64,000 nt of DNA, from assembly GCF_015277775.1 (NCBI RefSeq), contig NZ_CP063849.1:9067501-9131500 (forward strand), written 5' to 3'. Of the stretch, positions 61,174-64,000 are shown piece by piece. Positions within the stretch are counted from its first letter, which is position 1. Every line of letters begins with the position of its first letter. Origin of the DNA: Paludibaculum fermentans (GTDB taxonomy: Bacteria > Acidobacteriota > Terriglobia > Bryobacterales > Bryobacteraceae). The translations under genes were made by a program, and so were the position numbers. Below the pieces are notes generated by a model. It did no database searches and had not been told where the DNA came from. It saw nothing but the letters and a program-made list of their open reading frames with translations.

Positions 61174-64000
61174 TCACCACGCCAGCTTCAGGCCGAGTTG
61201 CAGGTTCCTCGGCGTCGCGGCGCTCGTGATCGTGCCGAAATTCGCGGCCCCCAGCGTGTTGCCCGGAGTGCCGAATCGCGGCGTGTTGGTGAACTGGAAC
61301 GCCTCGAAGCGGAACTGCAGCCGCAGCGCTTCCTGCAGTTGCCACGACTTCGCCGCCGAGAAGTCCCAGCCGAACTGGCTCCGCTGCCGCAGGATGTTGC
61401 GGCCCGCATTGCCGATGGTGAATGCGGCATTCCTGGCCAGGGCGGCCGTGTTGAAGTCCTGCTGCACCGTGCGCGTGGTCGAGAACAGCTCCCCCACCAC
61501 ATTCGGCCGGTTCACGATGTTGATGCTGCCCGTGTTGGCCGGATTGCCCGAAACCACAACGCTATACGGCAGGCCGCTGGAGGCCGTGACAATGCTGCCC
61601 AGGCTCCATCCGCCCACCACGGCGTCTACCACCGGATGCACCGACTTGCCGAAGGCGCGGCCGCGGCCAAACGGCAGGTCATACAGCGTGCTGGTCACGA
61701 AACGGTGCGGCACGTCCTGGTTGTCGATCGCTTTCTCCAGGCTCATGTAGCGCGGATCCTGATACCCGCAACCCGACGCGTTGCCCTGTGCCGAGCCGCC
61801 GCACGTATCGCCGATCGCCTTCGAGAACGTGTAGGAACCCAGCAGCGTGAAGCCGCCCGAGAACCGCTTCTCGATCTTCGTCAGCAGCGCGTGATAGTTC
61901 GAGTTGCCGTCATAGCGGTGGCTATACACCTCGGCCAGCGGCGAGGTCGTGATGCCGGTGCCCGGAATCTCCAGCGATTTGTAGATGCGCTTCGAATTCA
62001 GTGCCCCCGCGCCCGGCAGCGAGAAGTTGCCCTCATACTGCCGCACCAGGTGCAGCCCGCGCGAACCCGAGTAGCCCACTTCGGCAAACCAGTCCTTCGG
62101 CAGTTGCCGCTGGATATTGAAGTTCCACTGGTGCGCGCTCGACAGCTTCGGATCGCGCTCAAACGAGCTGAACTGCAGCCCCGTGGCTTTCGTGAAATCA
62201 GTGGAGCCGGAGGGCGGCCCGCCCGCCAGAACCACGGCCGGGCTCGTCGTGCTGCCCGCCAGGCTCACGCCGTAAGCAAAAGGCGGATTCCCGATCAGGA
62301 ACTCGTTATCCCCGAACGGCTCCATGTAGGTGTAGTACAGTCCGTATCCGGCACGAATGACCGTGGCGTCGTTCGCCTTGTACGCAAAGCCCACGCGCGG
62401 CATGAAGTTGTTCTTGTCCGTCGTGACCAGCGCCCGGTCGTAGCGCGAACCGTTCGCCGCGTAGACCAGCTTGGCCTGCCCCGGAACCGTGTCGATGTCA
62501 AAGATCCCCATCTTGTTGTACTTCTCCACCCACGGCGGCGAGACCTCATACCGCAAGCCCAGGTTCACCGTCAGCCGGTTGGTGATCTTCCAGTCGTCCT
62601 GCGCATAGAGGCTCAGGTTGTACGTCCGCAACTGAACGTTTACCGGAGTATTCCAGCTCCACGAGTTCGAGTAGCCCAGCAGGAAATCGGCTGCGCCGTC
62701 CCCCGTATACTGCGAGTTGAAACTGTAGTTGCCCACCGCATTCCGCTGGTTCAGGATGTTGTTCTGCGACCGCAGGAACCCCGCCCCGAACTTGAAATTG
62801 TGCCGCCCGCGGATCCACGTCAGATCCCCCGAAAGCTGCCGGTTCTGCGAGTCGCGATCGACCGGATTGAAGCCGCCGATGCCCAGCGCCCGGTAGCCCG
62901 TGAGACTCATCTGCGAGAACCCGCCGGGAATCGTGTTGTCGCCGCCCTTGATCCCATACTTCGCGTTCAGCAACTGCCCCTGCGTCGAGGCCGGATTGTC
63001 GCGCTTGAACAGCGTGAAGTTCCAGCCCGCGCGGACCGAGAGCAGCAGCGTCGGTGTGAAGATGTGATTCCAGCCCGCGCCCGTGTTGTAGCCCTCGGTG
63101 ATGTAGTCCAGGTTGCCGCCGCCATAGGCGGGCGCCGGCAACGAGGGCGTATCCGGCACCGAGACGTCCTGCTTGCTCAACCGCCAGAAGGCCGTATCCT
63201 TCGTGCCCAGGTTCTGGTCCACCCGCACGTCCCACTTGTCCACGTCCTGCCAGCGCGGCGACAAAAACGTGTAGTTCGACGCCAGGTTCGACGACAGCGG
63301 AGTGGGATACAGATTGATCAGCCCGCTCGCCACCGGATCGAGCCGCGAAGAGGGGATCACATTGTTTGCGAACACCTGCCCGTTGGTGGGATCCACCAGC
63401 TTCTTGGAGGTCAGTTCGCCAAAGTCGCCCGTCCGCATCCGCAGCGTGGGGATCGTGCTCACCACTGTGCTCGTCTCCCGCACCCTCGTCCCTTCGTAGT
63501 CGCCGAAGATGAACGTCCGGTTCCTTCCGTTGAACAGCTTCGGAATCACCCCCGGAGCGCCAAACGAGAAGCCATACTGGTTCCGCTTGAACGGCGGCTT
63601 GGCCGCGCCGGCCGGCGTGAAGTAGTTCAACGCGTCCAGCTTCTCGTTGCGCAGGAACTCGAACGCCGACCCGTGCACCTGGTTCGTCCCTGACTTCAGC
63701 GTCAGGTTCACAATCGCCCCCATCGCGCGCCCGAACTCGGCCGAGTACGCGTTGGTTTGCACCTTGAACTCCTGCACGGCGTCAATGGAAGGCTGCACCA
63801 TCTCGGCCCGCCGGCCCGCTCCGGCCAACTCCACGGAATTGTTGTCGATGCCGTCGATCAGGTAGTTGTTCTGCGTCACCCGCTGGCCGCCCGAACTGAA
63901 GCCGCCAAAGCGGCTGCCCGGCGCCGACGGCACCGCCCCCGTTGAGAGCAGGGCCAGGTCGCCGTAGTACCTGCCGTTGAGCGGCATCTCCACGATCCGC
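61174..64000 (-). CDS. TonB-dependent receptor (Oar-like), N-terminus outside window
   Basis: At least 942 residues of an outer-membrane receptor; the frame is open to the right edge, which reads RIVEMPLNGR, the family 'LPLNGR' segment just before the plug. Plug motifs: NYLIDGIDNNSVELAG, AVQEFKVQTNAYSAEFGRAMGAIVNLTLKSGTNQVHG. The barrel runs to the C-terminal NLQLGLKLAW with a terminal aromatic. The missing part should hold the signal peptide and a carboxypeptidase-regulatory domain. It is the first gene of a probable unit with the TlpA-like protein and DoxX. Its substrate is unknown. Confidence 0.92.
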   Translation of the reverse strand, partial: RIVEMPLNGRYYGDLALLSTGAVPSAPGSRFGGFSSGGQRVTQNNYLIDGIDNNSVELAGAGRRAEMVQPSIDAVQEFKVQTNAYSAEFGRAMGAIVNLTLKSGTNQVHGSAFEFLRNEKLDALNYFTPAGAAKPPFKRNQYGFSFGAPGVIPKLFNGRNRTFIFGDYEGTRVRETSTVVSTIPTLRMRTGDFGELTSKKLVDPTNGQVFANNVIPSSRLDPVASGLINLYPTPLSSNLASNYTFLSPRWQDVDKWDVRVDQNLGTKDTAFWRLSKQDVSVPDTPSLPAPAYGGGNLDYITEGYNTGAGWNHIFTPTLLLSVRAGWNFTLFKRDNPASTQGQLLNAKYGIKGGDNTIPGGFSQMSLTGYRALGIGGFNPVDRDSQNRQLSGDLTWIRGRHNFKFGAGFLRSQNNILNQRNAVGNYSFNSQYTGDGAADFLLGYSNSWSWNTPVNVQLRTYNLSLYAQDDWKITNRLTVNLGLRYEVSPPWVEKYNKMGIFDIDTVPGQAKLVYAANGSRYDRALVTTDKNNFMPRVGFAYKANDATVIRAGYGLYYTYMEPFGDNEFLIGNPPFAYGVSLAGSTTSPAVVLAGGPPSGSTDFTKATGLQFSSFERDPKLSSAHQWNFNIQRQLPKDWFAEVGYSGSRGLHLVRQYEGNFSLPGAGALNSKRIYKSLEIPGTGITTSPLAEVYSHRYDGNSNYHALLTKIEKRFSGGFTLLGSYTFSKAIGDTCGGSAQGNASGCGYQDPRYMSLEKAIDNQDVPHRFVTSTLYDLPFGRGRAFGKSVHPVVDAVVGGWSLGSIVTASSGLPYSVVVSGNPANTGSINIVNRPNVVGELFSTTRTVQQDFNTAALARNAAFTIGNAGRNILRQRSQFGWDFSAAKSWQLQEALRLQFRFEAFQFTNTPRFGTPGNTLGAANFGTITSAATPRNLQLGLKLAW

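Noticed and set aside
1-64000. CRISPR arrays, tRNA or rRNA genes, integrase or attachment sites
   Set aside because: No regularly spaced repeats, no tRNA-like cloverleaf I could identify, no rRNA sequence and no recombinase gene were seen.

Overview
The window is a GC-rich chromosomal segment that looks like a soil Acidobacteriota genome, most likely the Bryobacterales/Solibacter group. The evidence is two large Oar-like TonB-dependent receptors with an N-terminal carboxypeptidase-regulatory domain, many secreted glycoside hydrolases with Tat or Sec signals, a large kinase/AAA/GAF/sigma-54 regulator, and a secreted protein family dominated by carboxypeptidase-regulatory (CarboxypepD_reg/PF13620-type) beta-sandwich repeats. 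I saw no rRNA, tRNA, CRISPR array, prophage or intact insertion sequence. The taxonomy is inferred from gene content only.

Layout. 0-4.8 kb: a TonB-family protein cut by the left edge, a secreted unknown, an S1/P1 nuclease, an unknown membrane protein and a YqiA-like esterase. 4.9-8.3 kb: acpP-fabF with a recognisable promoter and a terminator-like hairpin, then etfB-etfA (fatty acid synthesis and electron transfer). 8.2-11.3 kb: an acyltransferase, then an ECF sigma/anti-sigma/DUF3106/small membrane protein operon. 11.3-14.1 kb: thpR-plsY-gpsA (overlapping or abutting) and mpg. 14.2-22.2 kb: a 38-residue membrane peptide, a GHL6-like hydrolase, a hipBA toxin-antitoxin locus with four operators, a GH95-type fucosidase, a BamE-like exported protein and an M55 aminopeptidase.

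22.2-36.2 kb is the most distinctive part: four tandem copies of a two-gene cassette, all on the minus strand. Each cassette is a B gene (545-561 aa) followed after exactly one nucleotide by an A gene (580-587 aa). Each cassette is preceded by the same GTGTCATAGTRAAT-type element. The products are secreted, built from carboxypeptidase-regulatory-like domains, and have no enzyme domain I can recognise. The first cassette appears to have lost its ancestral ATG to ATA.

36.2-45 kb: a GH51 arabinofuranosidase, an NPP-type phosphodiesterase, an exported unknown, a TIM-barrel/FGE-like fusion, a PadR regulator with its operator inside its own promoter, a membrane partner and a DHFR-like protein. 45.4-52.3 kb: an epoxide hydrolase and a kinase-AAA-TPR-GAF-sigma-54 regulator gene interrupted by one in-frame TGA. 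53-64 kb: a conserved 'STGP' protein, a TonB-dependent receptor divergent from a cystathionine gamma-synthase, and a second receptor (cut by the right edge) upstream of a TlpA-like thioredoxin and a DoxX protein.

Functionally the segment mixes core lipid metabolism with envelope biology: polymer degradation, TonB-linked uptake, and a locally amplified set of secreted beta-sandwich proteins whose role cannot be read from the sequence.
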